64,000 nucleotides of DNA from Clostridium cibarium (GCF_014836335.1 NZ_JACSRA010000006.1:1-64000); one strand, 5' to 3'; shown: positions 55,089 to 64,000, counted from the stretch's first letter. Notes: generated by a model from the sequence alone, not told the origin. Program-made: numbers and translations.

Positions 55089-55219
55089 CTCTTACATCAT
55101 TAAAACATATATCTTTTCAGTATAGTTTATATACAAACTAGATATTATTAATATACAATTCCCTATGTTATAATAATATCCGACATAAGAAAATTAAACA
55201 ATAAAGGATATGATAATAT

Positions 55220-56953
55220 ATGATTAACTTAATACATTATTTAAAACTCTTTAAAAAAGAAGTAATTCTTGGCCCATTATTTAAACTTTTGGAAGCTGTT
55301 TTCGAGCTAATCATTCCTCTAGTTATGGCTAAAATCATAGATATCGGCATAGCTAATAAAGACTTTAATTATATCTTAAAAATGGGAGGGCTTCTTATTT
55401 TATTAGGAGTTATTGGATTAGCCTCTGCCATTACTTGTCAGTACTTCGCTTCTTTAGCGTCTCAAGGTGTTGGAACTCACCTCAGAAATGATTTATTTAA
55501 GCATATAAACAGCTTATCTCATTCTGAGATAGACAAAATTGGTACTCCATCATTAATAACTCGTATCACTAATGATGTTAACCAAATACAAGCTGCTGTG
55601 GCAATGCTTATAAGATTAGCTATTAGAGCTCCTTTTTTATTAATTGGCTCAACTATAATGGCAATGACCATAAATATAAAATTATCAATTGTTTTCCTTA
55701 TATCTATACCTCTTATAGCTTTAGTCCTTTATCTAGTAATGAGTAATTCTATCCCATTCTTTACATTAATTCAAAAAAAACTTGATGGAATTTCTTTAAT
55801 AACTCGTGAAAACTTAGAAGGCGTTAGAGTTGTTAGAGCTTTTTCTAAAGAAGAAAATGAAAAGAAAAGATTTTATGATGCTAGTAATAATCTTAGCAAT
55901 CTTTCCATTAGGGTAGGAAAAATTTCTGCACTTCTTAATCCTTTAACTTCTGCTATTATGAATTTTTCTATAGTTGCAATTCTTTGGTTTGGTGGCATTA
56001 GTGTAAATTACGGTAATATTACACAAGGTCAAATCATAGCATTTGTTAATTATATGAACAATATACTACTGGTACTAGTTGTAGTAGCTAATTTAGTAGT
56101 AATATTCACAAAGGCTTTTGCATCTATAAAAAGGATTAATGAAATATTTGAAATTAAATCAACAATTATTGAAAAGAAGGAACACAATAACACTAAAATT
56201 CTTACTGCACCTAAAATAGAATTTAAAAATGTTTCTTTTTATTATAATGATTCAAATGAAAAAGCTTTAAATGATTTATCAATAAAAATTTTCAAGGGAG
56301 AAACAATTGGAATTATTGGTGGTACTGGATCTGGTAAATCAACTTTAGTTAATTTAATTCCAAGATTTTATGATATATCTGATGGATCAATTTTAATTGA
56401 TGGCATAAATGTTAAATATTGTAATCTTAAAAACTTGAGAAGTAAAATAGGCTTAGTGCCTCAAAAAGCTGTTTTATTCTCTGGAACAATACGAAAAAAT
56501 ATGAGCTGGGGACTTGAGAATATTACAGATGAAGATATTGAAATATCACTTGATATTTCTCAATCAACTGAATTTGTAAATAAACTTCCTGAAAAATATG
56601 AAACATTTATATCACAAGGTGGTAAAAATTTATCTGGAGGACAAAAACAAAGACTTACTATAGCTAGGGCCCTTATGAAGAATCCTGAAATACTTATCTT
56701 AGATGATAGTGCCAGTGCTTTAGATTTTGCAACTGATGCTAAACTTCGTAAGGCAATTAATGAAAAAACTAAAAATATGACAGTTATATTAGTTTCTCAA
56801 AGGGCTAGCACCATTAGAAACGCCGATAAAATTATCGTTCTAGATGGCGGTAATGTACAAGGTATAGGCTCACACGAAGAACTTATAGAGAATTGTCAAG
56901 TATATAAAGAGATTTGCCTATCTCAATTAAGTAGTAAGGAGGTGGCTAATTAA
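55220..56953 (+). CDS. ABC exporter subunit, non-catalytic-site half (transmembrane + ATPase)
   Basis: A 577-residue half-exporter. Six transmembrane helices (about 15-310), then an ATPase domain with Walker A GGTGSGKST (about 366-374) and signature NLSGGQKQR. Walker B is ILDDSASALD: Asp496 stands where the catalytic Glu should be. Heterodimeric type IV exporters such as BmrCD, TM287/288 and LmrCD carry this one degenerate site. The stop overlaps the next ATG by one base. Likely a drug or lipid exporter; substrate unknown. Confidence 0.9.
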   Translation: MINLIHYLKLFKKEVILGPLFKLLEAVFELIIPLVMAKIIDIGIANKDFNYILKMGGLLILLGVIGLASAITCQYFASLASQGVGTHLRNDLFKHINSLSHSEIDKIGTPSLITRITNDVNQIQAAVAMLIRLAIRAPFLLIGSTIMAMTINIKLSIVFLISIPLIALVLYLVMSNSIPFFTLIQKKLDGISLITRENLEGVRVVRAFSKEENEKKRFYDASNNLSNLSIRVGKISALLNPLTSAIMNFSIVAILWFGGISVNYGNITQGQIIAFVNYMNNILLVLVVVANLVVIFTKAFASIKRINEIFEIKSTIIEKKEHNNTKILTAPKIEFKNVSFYYNDSNEKALNDLSIKIFKGETIGIIGGTGSGKSTLVNLIPRFYDISDGSILIDGINVKYCNLKNLRSKIGLVPQKAVLFSGTIRKNMSWGLENITDEDIEISLDISQSTEFVNKLPEKYETFISQGGKNLSGGQKQRLTIARALMKNPEILILDDSASALDFATDAKLRKAINEKTKNMTVILVSQRASTIRNADKIIVLDGGNVQGIGSHEELIENCQVYKEICLSQLSSKEVAN

Positions 56954-58692
56954 TGAAATCATCAGTATTAAGAAGGCTATTAAGCTATATAAAGCCTTAC
57001 AGAAAATATCTAATAATGGCTTTCATAAGTGCAATCATAAGTGTTTTTGTTACATTATTGAGCCCTATTTTGATAGGTAAAACTATAGATTATATTGTAG
57101 GTCCTGACCAAGTCAATTTTGGAAAAGTACTCAGTACTCTCATAATATTAGGATTAAGCATTTTATTAGGTTCTTTATTCCAGTGGGTAATGACTAGATG
57201 TACAAATACAATTACTTATAAAACAGTTAAAGATATTAGGGTTCAAGCATTTAACAAATTGAATTCAGTTCCTCTTAAATATATAGATAGCAATGCTCAT
57301 GGAGATATTATCAGCAGAGTTATAAATGATATAGATCAAATATCCGATGGTCTTATACAAGGCTTTTCTCAATTATTCACAGGCATTATTACTATTTTAG
57401 GAACTATTTTGTTTATGTTTTCAATTAATATTTCTATAACCTTAGTAGTTATTTTAATTACACCTTTATCATTATTTGTTGCTTCATTTATCGCCAAGCA
57501 TTCTCATGCTATGTTTAAAGCTCAATCTGAAATTCGTGGTGAATTAACTGGTTATATTGAAGAAATGATAGGAAACCAAAAGATCGTCAAAGCTTTTACT
57601 TATGAAGATAGAGCCCAATCTGAATTTCAAGAAATTAATGAAAGATTATATAACTATGGAGTAAAAGCTCAATTTTATTCAGCATTAACTAACCCTTCTA
57701 CTAGATTTGTTAATGGAATAGTCTATGCTGCTGTTGGCGTGATAGGTGCCATAAGTGCGATTAATGGTAAATTATCTATTGGCCAAATATCATCGTTTCT
57801 AGCTTATGCAAACCAATATACTAAGCCTTTTAATGAGATATCTGGTGTTATTACTGAATTTCAAGCTGCCCTTGCATCTGCTTCTAGAGTATTTCAAGTT
57901 ATAGATGAAGAAGAAGAAAAGCCAGACCCAATTGATTCAATAAACTTAAAAGAATGCTCAGGAAATATTGAAATTAATAATGTTTCTTTCTCCTATGATA
58001 ATAATAAAAAACTTATTGAAAACTTCAATCTTTCAGTAAAACCAGGACAAAATATTGCTATTGTAGGTCCTACTGGTTGTGGAAAAACTACACTTATCAA
58101 TCTACTTATGAGATTTTATGATATTAATTCTGGCGAAATAAAAATTGATAATATTAATATAAATAATATTACACGAAAGAGTTCTAGAGGATTGTATGGT
58201 ATGGTTTTGCAAGATACTTGGTTATATTCAGGCAGTATTAGAGATAATATAGCTTATGGAAAGCCACAGGCTACATTAGCTGAAGTAATAGAAGCTGCTA
58301 AAGCTGCCCATGCACATAGCTTTATAAAAAAACTTCCTAATGGATATGATACCATACTTTCTGATGATGGTAGTAACATATCACAAGGACAAAAACAATT
58401 ATTATGTATTGCAAGAATTATGTTGGCCAAGCCATCAATGCTTATTCTAGATGAAGCAACTAGTAGCATTGATACTCGTACTGAAATATATATACAAAAA
58501 GCCTTTAGTAAAATGATGGAAGGTCGTACAAGCTTTATTGTAGCTCATAGGCTTTCAACCATCCGTGAAGCTGACTTAATTCTTGTAATGAAAAATGGTA
58601 AGATAATTGAACAAGGTAATCATGAAGAATTACTTTCTAAAGATGGGTTCTACGCTCACCTATATAACAGTCAATTTTCTTATATGAATTAA
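56953..58692 (+). CDS. ABC exporter subunit, catalytic half (transmembrane + ATPase)
   Basis: A 579-residue partner of the previous gene. Six helices (about 15-320), ATPase with Walker A GPTGCGKTT, Walker B LILDEATSSID with the catalytic Glu present, and H-loop VAHRLSTI. The signature is NISQGQKQL, with Gln in place of the second Gly of LSGGQ; this signature faces the partner's degenerate site in a heterodimer. AGGAGG lies within the end of the first gene. Confidence 0.9.
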   Translation: MKSSVLRRLLSYIKPYRKYLIMAFISAIISVFVTLLSPILIGKTIDYIVGPDQVNFGKVLSTLIILGLSILLGSLFQWVMTRCTNTITYKTVKDIRVQAFNKLNSVPLKYIDSNAHGDIISRVINDIDQISDGLIQGFSQLFTGIITILGTILFMFSINISITLVVILITPLSLFVASFIAKHSHAMFKAQSEIRGELTGYIEEMIGNQKIVKAFTYEDRAQSEFQEINERLYNYGVKAQFYSALTNPSTRFVNGIVYAAVGVIGAISAINGKLSIGQISSFLAYANQYTKPFNEISGVITEFQAALASASRVFQVIDEEEEKPDPIDSINLKECSGNIEINNVSFSYDNNKKLIENFNLSVKPGQNIAIVGPTGCGKTTLINLLMRFYDINSGEIKIDNININNITRKSSRGLYGMVLQDTWLYSGSIRDNIAYGKPQATLAEVIEAAKAAHAHSFIKKLPNGYDTILSDDGSNISQGQKQLLCIARIMLAKPSMLILDEATSSIDTRTEIYIQKAFSKMMEGRTSFIVAHRLSTIREADLILVMKNGKIIEQGNHEELLSKDGFYAHLYNSQFSYMN

Positions 58693-58698
58693 AAAAGT

Positions 58699-58732
58699 AA
58701 AATGGTAATAATCTTTAGATTATTACCATTTT
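58699..58732. terminator. Bidirectional terminator
   Basis: A perfect 15-bp inverted repeat AAAATGGTAATAATC/GATTATTACCATTTT with a 4-nt loop between the ABC exporter and DeoR genes. Confidence 0.9.
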
Positions 58733-58734
58733 CT

Positions 58735-59493
58735 TTAAAAAATTACTTCTATATTATTTAACTCGAAAAATTCTTTCCACTCTTCACTTGGCTCTTCATC
58801 TGTGATTATATAATCTATATCTTTATATTCAAACATCTTAACAAAAGATGTCCTATCAAATTTACTGCTATCAACTAAAAGAATAATTGTAGATGCTTGC
58901 TCTATCATTACTTTCTTCAATTCAGCTTCTGCTTCATTTGATTCTAAAATTCCTTTATTCATGTCTATAGCTTTACAGCTAACTAATGCAACATCAACAT
59001 TGTAATTTGATATAGTATTTTTAGATATGGAACCTTGCAACGACTTTGATCTATGTTTTAAGTTACCACCAGTAGATAATACATTTACAGAAGAATCACT
59101 AAGCAAAATCAAGGCCTCTACAGAATTTGTTATTATTGTAATATCTGTTCTATCTTTTAATAACCTCATAGTTTCTAATACTGTAGAACTTGAATCTGCT
59201 ACAATAGTAGAACCTTGTTCAATTAAATTAACTGCCTTAAGAGCTATAGCTTCCTTAAATTCCAAGTTAGTTGATGACCTTTTCATAAAAGGTATTTCCT
59301 CATTTGTATGTTGGCTATTTAAAATAGCTCCACCATAGGTTCTAGTAACTAACCCTTCAGTTTCTAGTTTCTCTAAATCTCTTCTTATTGTTTCTTCTGT
59401 AACATCAAATTTAGCACTTAATTTTGAAACATAAAGTTTCTTATCACGCTTAACTATCTGCTTAATAATTTCCAATCTCTCTCTTGGTAACAT
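58735..59493 (-). CDS. DeoR/GlpR-family transcriptional regulator
   Basis: A 252-residue repressor. N-terminal DeoR HTH (about 1-57: LPRERLEIIKQIVKRDKKLYVSKL and VTEETIRRDLEKLE) and a sugar-phosphate-binding domain (about 75-235) with ADSSSTVLE, NSVEAL, STGG and DSSKFDR. Such proteins sense phosphorylated sugars. GGAGGAG precedes the ATG. It follows the SGNH hydrolase gene by about 160 nt and may control the uronate or esterase genes. Confidence 0.9.
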   Translation of the reverse strand: MLPRERLEIIKQIVKRDKKLYVSKLSAKFDVTEETIRRDLEKLETEGLVTRTYGGAILNSQHTNEEIPFMKRSSTNLEFKEAIALKAVNLIEQGSTIVADSSSTVLETMRLLKDRTDITIITNSVEALILLSDSSVNVLSTGGNLKHRSKSLQGSISKNTISNYNVDVALVSCKAIDMNKGILESNEAEAELKKVMIEQASTIILLVDSSKFDRTSFVKMFEYKDIDYIITDEEPSEEWKEFFELNNIEVIF

Positions 59494-59651
59494 TATTTCT
59501 CCTCCCTAATTTTTAATATCTCTATTAACAATTGTACAATAATTAATCTTTATTGTACAATAACCATATATTAAATATCAATCTATTGATTAACTAATAT
59601 ATTTTAAAAGAGTAAAATAACTGTAATTAAGCATTCTAGCACTTTTCCAAC

Positions 59652-60764
59652 TTATATTATTTTAATAATTTCTTTATACAACACTTTTGCCATAATATAA
59701 AAACCATAGTCGGTAGGATGTACTCCATCGACCGTAGCTTCATAAAAGTCTTCTCCTATTGCTTTCCTTATATCATAAAAATGAATATTTTTATCACCTT
59801 TGTTTCTAAAATCTTCATATACTTCTTTCATGAATATCAATCTTTCTTCTTTATTTATTTTATTCTGCTTATAAAATAAATCTTTTGAACTATATACCAT
59901 AGGTAATAATAATATTTTTACATCTTTATCCTTTTCTCTAAGTTTTTCTATAAATTTAGGCAATGTAGCCCTATACAATTCAGTTGTTATACAGTTAGCT
60001 TCATAGTCAATTACAATACAAGAAACATTATTTATAGTGTTTATTATTTCAGCGATTTCTACTTCACCCTTGCCATTCCCTGAAAAACCAAGATTAATAC
60101 ACTCCATATTTAATTTTCTGCTTAAAATATTTGTATAACACATTCCTGGTCTAGAAGCACATCCTCCTTGTGTTATTGATGTTCCATAAAACACTATTTT
60201 ATTTTCATTATTCAATTCTTTAGGGTTATACAAATAAGCTTCACTATCAAGACCTACCAATACTTCTCTAACCCCTTGATATAAAGGAAAATTAAGAATA
60301 ATATCCTTAATTCTTTTATCTTCTGGATTGTTATAAAACTCATACTGGTATTCCTCTTTTGTATGATCGTATTTTGTTGAGCTACAAAAAATTGGCATCT
60401 CTCCATAACCTATATAGCAATCAAAACCACATTGTCCTGTTGCCGCCATATGATACATATTAGCAGCTCCGCTTAATTTAACTTTTATCGATATACTGGT
60501 ACTATCTGTTTTAAATCTTATTTGTCCTCCTGCTGTACAATTCGCTCCAGCATCTACTCCCTCTGAAATTTTATATTTAGGTGTAGTTGGAAGTCGTCTA
60601 TATATATGTTCTTCATTAATCCATTGAAATCCTAATATTCTAAAAGGTTTATTAAATGGCAAATACCACTTTAAATCTTCCTTTACATAATCAGAGATTT
60701 TCATATTTACGTCTACTTTACTAGCATCAAATTTCTCCCTATTTAACTTATTCACATTTATCAC
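59652..60764 (-). CDS. SGNH/GDSL-family esterase with N-terminal beta domain
   Basis: A 370-residue hydrolase without signal peptide. The N-terminal beta-sandwich-like region (about 30-180, with GQCGFDCYIGYGEMP) precedes an SGNH fold: nucleophile Ser196 in YGTSITQGG, Gly/Asn in FSGNGKG (Asn230), and Asp346-His349 in DGVHPTDYG. This two-domain layout (PF14607/PF14606 type) occurs in carbohydrate deacetylases and acylhydrolases. Next to kduI/kduD it may deacetylate pectin-derived oligosaccharides inside the cell; that is inferred from context. Confidence 0.8.
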   Translation of the reverse strand: MINVNKLNREKFDASKVDVNMKISDYVKEDLKWYLPFNKPFRILGFQWINEEHIYRRLPTTPKYKISEGVDAGANCTAGGQIRFKTDSTSISIKVKLSGAANMYHMAATGQCGFDCYIGYGEMPIFCSSTKYDHTKEEYQYEFYNNPEDKRIKDIILNFPLYQGVREVLVGLDSEAYLYNPKELNNENKIVFYGTSITQGGCASRPGMCYTNILSRKLNMECINLGFSGNGKGEVEIAEIINTINNVSCIVIDYEANCITTELYRATLPKFIEKLREKDKDVKILLLPMVYSSKDLFYKQNKINKEERLIFMKEVYEDFRNKGDKNIHFYDIRKAIGEDFYEATVDGVHPTDYGFYIMAKVLYKEIIKII

Positions 60765-60774
60765 TCCATTGATA

Positions 60775-60824
60775 ACAAAAATAATCCACCTCTAACTTTT
60801 TTATTTTAAGATTAGAAGTGGATT
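60775..60824 (-). terminator. Terminator of the kduI-kduD operon
   Basis: AATCCACCTCTAA pairs with TTAGAAGTGGATT with one mismatch, followed on the minus strand by ATTTTTG. It separates kduD from the esterase gene. Confidence 0.75.
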
Positions 60825-60909
60825 TATATCGGAAATAGTTATTGTTTCAGCATATTTATAAAATTGTTTATATATTTTTTGTATGTTTCGCTATTTGTTT
60901 TTTGGTGAA

Positions 60910-61692
60910 TTATCTTACTAACCAACCACCATCAACTGCTAATATATGTCCATTAACATAATCAGATGCTCTACTACATAAGAATACCATAGCTCCCATT
61001 AAATCAAATGGTTCTGCCCATCTATCAGCCGGGATTCTATCTTGGATTTCCTTATTTCTAGCTTCATCAGCTCTAATTGCTTCAGTATTTGCAGTTTTAA
61101 TATAACCAGGAGCAATGGCATTTACTTGAATATTATGACAAGCTAGTTCATTAGCAAATGCCTTTGTAATACCAGCAACACCATGTTTGCTTGCTGTATA
61201 AGGTGGTACAAACTTACCGCCTTGGAATGCTAACATTGATGCTACATTTACAATTTTCCCTGACTTTTGTTTTACCATTATTCTCGCTACATCTTGGCTT
61301 AAGAAATAAACAGAATTTAAGTTTATGTCCATAACTGATGTCCAATCTTCTTCTTTGTATTCAAGAAGTGGCGCTCTTCTAATTGTACCAGCATTATTAA
61401 CTAATATATCAATCCTGCCAAATTCCTTCATAGCAGTTTCTACCAATTTTTTTCTATCAGCCTCGTTAGTTAAATTACCTTGTACAAATACAACTTTTCT
61501 TCCTTCTCTTTCTATCAATTCTTTGGTTTCATCCCAACTACTGCTATAAGCTGAAATAACTAAATCAGCTCCTGCTTTTGCCAGTGCTACTGCATATGCT
61601 TGCCCTAGTCCAGTACTACCACCAGTAACTATAGCAACCCTTCCCTTTAATGAAAAGAAGTTCATAGAAAATTGCTCTAATGCATTCGACAT
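60910..61692 (-). CDS. kduD: 2-dehydro-3-deoxy-D-gluconate 5-dehydrogenase KduD
   Basis: A 260-residue short-chain dehydrogenase that reduces 2,5-diketo-3-deoxygluconate to KDG with NADH. TGGSTGLG (23-30) binds cofactor, NNAG is at 99-102, and the catalytic set is Ser152, Tyr165 and Lys169 (PYTASKHG). The N-terminal FSLKGRVAIVTGG and C-terminal VDGGWLVR are typical of KduD. GGGGGA precedes the ATG. It lies 31 nt after kduI. Confidence 0.93.
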   Translation of the reverse strand: MSNALEQFSMNFFSLKGRVAIVTGGSTGLGQAYAVALAKAGADLVISAYSSSWDETKELIEREGRKVVFVQGNLTNEADRKKLVETAMKEFGRIDILVNNAGTIRRAPLLEYKEEDWTSVMDINLNSVYFLSQDVARIMVKQKSGKIVNVASMLAFQGGKFVPPYTASKHGVAGITKAFANELACHNIQVNAIAPGYIKTANTEAIRADEARNKEIQDRIPADRWAEPFDLMGAMVFLCSRASDYVNGHILAVDGGWLVR

Positions 61693-61723
61693 AAGCTTAT
61701 TCCCCCATTTATCTAAAATATTT

Positions 61724-62560
61724 TTATCTTAAGTCTTCTATTTTAATTGTATCCATATCATCGAATGTTTGATTTTCTCCACACATTCCCCAAATAAATG
61801 AATAGTTCTTAGTTCCACAACCTGAATGTATTGACCAACTTGGTGAAATTACAGCTTGTTCTTTATGCATGATAATATGTCTTGTTTCTTTTTCTGTTCC
61901 CATGAAGTGCATTACGCATTGATCTTCTGGAATATCAAGATATAAGTATACTTCCATACGTCTTTCATGTGTATGAGCAGGCATTGTGTTCCATACACTA
62001 CCTGATTCTAATATAGTTAATCCCATTACTAATTGACAACTTTGGCAAACTTCTGGATGAACATATTGGTTTATTGTTCTCTTATTTACATTTTCTGCAT
62101 CTCCGCATTTTACTTTTCTAGCTTTATCTAAACCAATTTTTACTGTTGGATATGCTACAAGTGCTGGAGCTGAATTAATATAGAACTTAGCAGGATTTTC
62201 TGGATTAGTTGATTTAAACTCTACATCCTTAACTCCTTGTCCAACATATAAACCATCTCTATAGTTTATGCTATATTCAGTACCATCAACTATAATAGTA
62301 CCATCTCCACCTACGTTTATAACTCCAAGTTCTCTTCTTTCTAAGAAATAATCAGTTCCAAGTTCCTTGCAAACTCCAAGTTTTAATGTTTCTTTAACTG
62401 GTGTAACTCCACCAAATATTATTCTATCATTGTGACTATATACTAAATTAATTTTGTCTTCTATAAATACCTTTTCAACTAAGTAATGCTCTCTTAATTC
62501 TTCTGTAGTATAATGCATTGAATCTGATGGGTGATTTGAATAACGAATTTCCATTTCCAT
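61724..62560 (-). CDS. kduI: 5-keto-4-deoxyuronate isomerase KduI
   Basis: A 278-residue cupin-fold zinc isomerase that converts 4-deoxy-5-keto-uronate, the product of unsaturated oligogalacturonide breakdown, to 2,5-diketo-3-deoxygluconate, the KduD substrate. Zinc ligands are in PAHTHERRMEVYLY, and the C-terminal SPSWSIHSGCGTKNYSFIWGM is highly characteristic. AAGGAGA precedes the ATG. First gene of the kdu operon, with a LacI-controlled promoter. Confidence 0.96.
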   Translation of the reverse strand: MEMEIRYSNHPSDSMHYTTEELREHYLVEKVFIEDKINLVYSHNDRIIFGGVTPVKETLKLGVCKELGTDYFLERRELGVINVGGDGTIIVDGTEYSINYRDGLYVGQGVKDVEFKSTNPENPAKFYINSAPALVAYPTVKIGLDKARKVKCGDAENVNKRTINQYVHPEVCQSCQLVMGLTILESGSVWNTMPAHTHERRMEVYLYLDIPEDQCVMHFMGTEKETRHIIMHKEQAVISPSWSIHSGCGTKNYSFIWGMCGENQTFDDMDTIKIEDLR

Positions 62561-62596
62561 AATTAATCTCTCCTTGTTAAATTAATATTTTTTGTT

Positions 62597-62656
62597 TTGC
62601 ACACGTGTTCATAACTTTTATACTATCATTATATATTCTTTTGCACACGATTGCAA
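62597..62656 (-). promoter_or_regulatory. kduI promoter flanked by two LacI-type operators
   Basis: On the minus strand TTGCAA (62656-62651), 17-nt spacer, perfect TATAAT (62633-62628). Operator 1, TTGCACACGATTGCAA (62641-62656), covers the -35. Operator 2, TTGCACACGTGTTCAT (62597-62612), lies just after the start site. They are 44 bp apart, about four helix turns, which suits a dimer-of-dimers or tandem repression by the adjacent LacI protein. Confidence 0.75.
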
Positions 62657-62674
62657 TAATAGCGATGAAAATTC

Positions 62675-63664
62675 CTAAATTATTTTTTTTATGGAATTTC
62701 CAATAAGTAATTCTGAATCTAAATATATCTTTTTCTTCTCTATTTCTTCGTTATTAATTAACCTAATTAACAATTCTGTTGCTACTTTTGCTATTTTACC
62801 CACAGGTCTTTTTATAGTAGTAATACTAGGGGTTAAAAATTCTCCTATTTCAGTTCCATCAAAACCAAGCACCGATATATCTTCTGGAACCTTCAAGCCA
62901 TTTTCTCTAATAGCTTTTATTGCCCCTACTGCCATTTCATCATTAAATGCAAAAATTGCAGTGATATTCTTATCTATTATTTTCTTTGCTGCAAAGTATC
63001 CTCCTTTTACGGTAAAATCTCCATTTGCTATAAAATCATTATTTATTTGAATTTTAAACTTTTTAAAAGCTGATAAATATCCTTCTCTTCTCATTTTAGT
63101 TGATAAAAATTCTTCTTTTCCTTCTATTATTCCAATCTCCCTATGTCCATTAATAATTAGCTCTTCAATTCCATTTTCTGTTGCTGTAACCTCATCTGAA
63201 AAAACATTAACAACATTATAATTAACTTCCCTATTTATAACTACCATAGGTATTTTTTTCTCTAAAATTTCTTCAATAAATACATCGTCCGCCTCTTTTT
63301 GACTAACTACAACTATTCCATCATAGTTTTTAGGATTTATTGAATTTTTTTCATATGTATCAATTCCTTTAACTATAACATTATATTTTTTATCAATGCT
63401 ATCGTAAACACTATTTATGACACTTTGAAACACAAACGCTGATGTCCCTTTATCTATTGTTGAAAAGAAAACTCCTATAGTATAAGGTTTAGCCAATTTT
63501 AAGCTTCTAGCATTTATATTAGGAATATAATTTAATTCTTCTGCAGCCTTAACTATTTTCTCTCTAGTTTCTACATTAACTTCTTTACATCCATTTAAAG
63601 CTCTTGATACAGTAGAATGCGATACTCCTACATATCTTGCTATATCTTTTATTGTTACAGTCAT
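62675..63664 (-). CDS. LacI-family regulator, probable uronate-operon repressor
   Basis: A 329-residue repressor. N-terminal LacI HTH and hinge (VTIKDIARYVGVSHSTVSRALNG, ending NYIPNINARSLK), then a periplasmic-binding-like sugar domain (about 60-329) with the FAFNDEMAVGAIKAI and DISVLGFDGTEIG blocks. The DNA-binding residues are those of a canonical LacI reader of palindromes like the two found before kduI. ATG 63664 follows GGAGGA. The KdgR-like role is inferred from position. Confidence 0.9.
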   Translation of the reverse strand: MTVTIKDIARYVGVSHSTVSRALNGCKEVNVETREKIVKAAEELNYIPNINARSLKLAKPYTIGVFFSTIDKGTSAFVFQSVINSVYDSIDKKYNVIVKGIDTYEKNSINPKNYDGIVVVSQKEADDVFIEEILEKKIPMVVINREVNYNVVNVFSDEVTATENGIEELIINGHREIGIIEGKEEFLSTKMRREGYLSAFKKFKIQINNDFIANGDFTVKGGYFAAKKIIDKNITAIFAFNDEMAVGAIKAIRENGLKVPEDISVLGFDGTEIGEFLTPSITTIKRPVGKIAKVATELLIRLINNEEIEKKKIYLDSELLIGNSIKKII

Positions 63665-63746
63665 AATATCCTCCAACTTTAAAATCTTCCTATTTGTAAT
63701 TTAAGAATATTATATTACTTTACCTTTCCTTATACAATAAATACCT

Positions 63747-63998
63747 TTATTTAACACATAAATCACTTAGCCAAAATTCTGGAAGATATTCTTTAGTATT
63801 TTCTATCATCTTTTTGAATAACTCTAGAGAAGCCTTTCTTTCCAAATTAGCTAATGGATCATTTATAAATGCTGTATAAGCCATTTTTACATTTTCTGAT
63901 AGAGTTGATTTTAATACAGTTTCTTGATTACTTATATGTCTATTTACAATACTTAAAATATGATCTGGCAACTCCCCTGCCATTATCGGTGCTATGCT
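63747..63998 (-). CDS. GH4-family glycosidase, C-terminal end (gene continues beyond the window)
   Basis: The open frame runs to the window edge, so only about 83 C-terminal residues are seen. SIAPIMAGELPDHILSIV, the NRHISNQETVL helix and AFINDPLANLE are the usual ending of NAD- and Mn-dependent GH4 enzymes (alpha-glucosidase, alpha-galactosidase, alpha-galacturonidase). Next to kdu genes an LplD-like alpha-galacturonidase is the most attractive guess, but the active site is outside the window. Confidence 0.75.
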   Translation of the reverse strand, partial: SIAPIMAGELPDHILSIVNRHISNQETVLKSTLSENVKMAYTAFINDPLANLERKASLELFKKMIENTKEYLPEFWLSDLCVK

Positions 63999-64000
63999 AT

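Overview
The window is very AT-rich DNA with strong AGGAGG-type ribosome binding sites, hexamer promoters and U-tailed hairpin terminators. The gene content is anaerobic and fermentative: AdhE, catabolic acetolactate synthase, a short ThiC, a membrane pyrophosphatase and a radical SAM enzyme. This points to a chromosomal segment of a Clostridium sensu stricto (cluster I) species; I cannot name the species.

Layout. 1-500: the 5' end and promoter of an rRNA operon leaving the window leftwards. 0.5-7 kb: a secreted DUF1002 protein and a giant cell-wall subtilase. 7-14 kb: thiC under a TPP riboswitch, a MocR regulator, adhE and a patatin-like lipase. 14-17.3 kb: a polar amino-acid ABC importer with two paralogous binding lipoproteins. 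17.4-21.3 kb: AI-2E-type transporter, acetyltransferase, GntR regulator followed by a UGA-broken mini-gene, and a cysteine-synthase-like enzyme. 21.4-25.7 kb: a four-gene operon of radical SAM enzyme, GH13 glycosidase, class I isoprenoid-synthase-like protein and PHP phosphatase. 25.9-27.2 kb: a lipoprotein and a Tim44-like membrane protein. 27.6-34.4 kb: oleate hydratase and citrate synthase, convergent, whose shared terminator has been split by an IS3-family element that itself carries a group II intron.

34.6-43.7 kb: a membrane protein, a chemoreceptor, an OmpR-type two-component system, ApbE, a NosR-like membrane ferredoxin with two FMN-binding domains, and an ArsR regulator. ApbE and the FMN-binding protein form a flavinylated electron-transfer module; four repeats spaced 11 bp upstream of apbE suggest that the neighbouring response regulator controls it. 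43.8-50.2 kb: YitT, a zinc-ribbon protein, and a possible five-gene operon of alsS plus an amino-acid ABC importer, with a terminator in a very short alsS leader. 50.4-58.7 kb: ferric-reductase-like membrane protein, hppA, rluF, LysR and a heterodimeric ABC exporter. 58.7-64 kb: uronate (pectin) catabolism with a DeoR regulator, SGNH esterase, kduD, kduI, a LacI regulator with two operators at the kduI promoter, and the end of a GH4 glycosidase.

The most noteworthy items are the nested insertion (intron in the DDE motif of a transposase, IS in a terminator loop), the flavinylation locus with its candidate regulatory boxes, the alsS attenuator, and the unexplained isoprenoid/GH13/PHP/radical SAM operon. 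I saw no CRISPR array, tRNA gene or prophage.
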